Positions 63,027 to 64,000 of a stretch of 64,000 nucleotides of DNA are shown here, in pieces; the stretch's first letter is position 1, and each line of letters opens with the position of its first letter. The stretch is from assembly GCA_017473165.1 (NCBI GenBank), contig JAFUNA010000014.1, forward strand, positions 62,001 to 126,000. The letters run 5' to 3'. The notes beneath the pieces are model-generated. The model searched no databases. It saw only the letters and a list, made by a program, of their open reading frames with translations, and was not told the DNA's origin. Both the position numbers and the translations under genes were made by a program. The DNA is from Clostridia bacterium (GTDB taxonomy: Bacteria > Bacillota > Clostridia > Oscillospirales > Acutalibacteraceae).

Positions 63027-64000
63027 ATGGACTACTCCAAATTCAAAAGCGGCAGCGACATAAGAGGCTATGCGTTGGGTGATGAGTCAAATCCCCTTTT
63101 CATGAGCGACGAAATGGTTATGCGCGCCTCTGCAGCGTTTGCACAATGGCTGAAAAATAAAACAGGCAAGGAAAAGCTGTTTGTTTCCGTCGGTCATGAC
63201 AGCAGGCTTTCTGCCGAAAGAATCAAGAATGCAGTCATAAAAGCTCTTACCTCAAACGGAATTGACGTTGCCGACTGCGGACTTTCCTCAACGCCCGCTA
63301 TGTTTATGACAACCGTTGATATGGGATGCGACGGTGCGGTGCAGATTACCGCAAGCCACCACCCGAAGGACAGAAACGGGCTGAAATTTTTCACCCGTGA
63401 CGGCGGTCTTGACGGCTCCGACATTGCGGATATTCTTAAAACTGCAGGTGAAATTAATCCTCTCGGCGAGGGCAAGGGCGAATGCAAAGCCTGCAATTTC
63501 ATGAAGCGTTATGCGGAAATTCTTCGTCAGATGATTATTGACGGCGTGGGAGATGAAAAGCCGCTCAACGGAATGAAAATTGTTGTTGATGCAGGCAACG
63601 GTGCAGGCGGATTCTATGCATATGATGTGCTCGAGCCCCTCGGTGCTGACATTTCGGGCAGCGTTTATCTTGAGCCCGACGGAAATTTCCCCAATCACGC
63701 TCCAAATCCCGAAAACGCAGAGGCTATGGCTTGCGTTTCAAAGGCTGCCGTTGATGCAAATGCCGATTTCGGCGTTATATTCGACACAGACGTTGACCGT
63801 GCAGCTTGTGTCGGCAAAGGCGGATTTGAAATCAACCGCAACCGACTTGTTGCCCTTGCATCAAAAATTGCTCTCAATTCCTGCAAAGGCGGCACAATCG
63901 TCACCGACAGCGTTACCTCCGACGGACTTGCGGAATTCATAAAAGAAAACGGCGGCGTTCATTACCGCTTCAAAAGAGGATACCGCAACGTTATCAACAA
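63027..64000 (+). CDS. Phosphoglucomutase/phosphomannomutase, 3' end outside window
   Basis: The first 324 residues of an alpha-D-phosphohexomutase; the frame is open to the end of the window. The phospho-serine is Ser110 in ITASHHPKDRNG (usually TASHNP) and the metal loop is DTDVDR (253-258; usually DGDADR), both with one or two changes from the common form. VDAGNGAGG marks domain 2. The end at 64000 has reached the substrate-loop region of domain 3 (FKRGYRNVINN). ATG at 63027 behind AAAGGAGG, 1 bp after the DUF2461 stop. With malQ it may feed glucose-1-phosphate into glycolysis. Confidence 0.93.
   Translation, partial: MDYSKFKSGSDIRGYALGDESNPLFMSDEMVMRASAAFAQWLKNKTGKEKLFVSVGHDSRLSAERIKNAVIKALTSNGIDVADCGLSSTPAMFMTTVDMGCDGAVQITASHHPKDRNGLKFFTRDGGLDGSDIADILKTAGEINPLGEGKGECKACNFMKRYAEILRQMIIDGVGDEKPLNGMKIVVDAGNGAGGFYAYDVLEPLGADISGSVYLEPDGNFPNHAPNPENAEAMACVSKAAVDANADFGVIFDTDVDRAACVGKGGFEINRNRLVALASKIALNSCKGGTIVTDSVTSDGLAEFIKENGGVHYRFKRGYRNVIN

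Overview
The window looks like chromosomal DNA from a spore-forming, low-to-moderate GC Firmicute of the class Clostridia, probably Oscillospiraceae/Ruminococcaceae-like. This is inferred from gene content, since no rRNA is present. The evidence is sporulation genes (gpr, yunB, a lone spoVAE, a SpoVD-type PBP), MraZ/DivIB/FtsL and IreB proteins of Gram-positive type, a T-box leader, strong AGGAGG ribosome sites, a meso-DAP-type MurE, and a very large secreted protein ending in a dockerin. I see no rRNA, tRNA, CRISPR array, transposase, integrase or phage gene. It reads as core chromosome with a carbohydrate/mucin-glycan accessory layer.

Layout. 1-9.4 kb: ligA (5' end outside the window), a GcvH-like gene lacking the lipoyl lysine, a T-box-controlled pheST operon, ireB, a conserved small gene, a DeoR regulator and a SulP transporter. 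9.4-15.5 kb (minus): proC, a DUF4091/GH123-like protein and a GH36 alpha-galactosidase, preceded by an MscL fused to a zinc ribbon and a PflX-like radical SAM protein. 15.6-18.2 kb: coaX, a pantothenate-type ECF S component behind a structured 219-nt leader, and metA with the acetyl-CoA-type residue Glu111. 18.2-25.5 kb: a GHL10 lipoprotein, a multidomain cell-wall amidase, and a Cys-type sulfatase with its maturase. 25.5-29.8 kb: a two-subunit aconitase X, yunB and an ECF-like sigma factor with a long C-terminal extension.

29.8-44.3 kb (minus) is the division and wall cluster, in transcription order mraZ-rsmH-ftsL // PBP-murE-murF-mraY-ftsW-murG-murA-divIB / ftsZ. It lacks murD and ftsA. It is headed by a consensus promoter and five 10-bp-spaced G-rich boxes that look like the MraZ operator, and it is interrupted after ftsL by a terminator-like hairpin. 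44.5-48.2 kb: gpr, rpsT, a 53-aa cysteine-rich membrane peptide, spoVAE with a sigma-G-like promoter, acpP and nagA. A 634-bp gap full of hairpins follows, with a copy of a repeat also found at 7.5 kb. 48.8-54.0 kb holds the 1739-aa dockerin protein.

54.2-64.0 kb: a HAD phosphatase, an MGMT-type protein, a four-gene operon with 4-bp overlaps (SIS protein, GH84 beta-N-acetylglucosaminidase, Cys-cluster protein, CapA), then malQ, a PLP lyase of the aluminium-resistance family, a DUF2461 gene and a phosphohexomutase running off the end. NagA, GH84, the SIS protein, the sulfatase/anSME pair, the DUF4091 protein and GH36 together suggest use of host or plant glycans rich in amino sugars, galactosides and sulfate esters.
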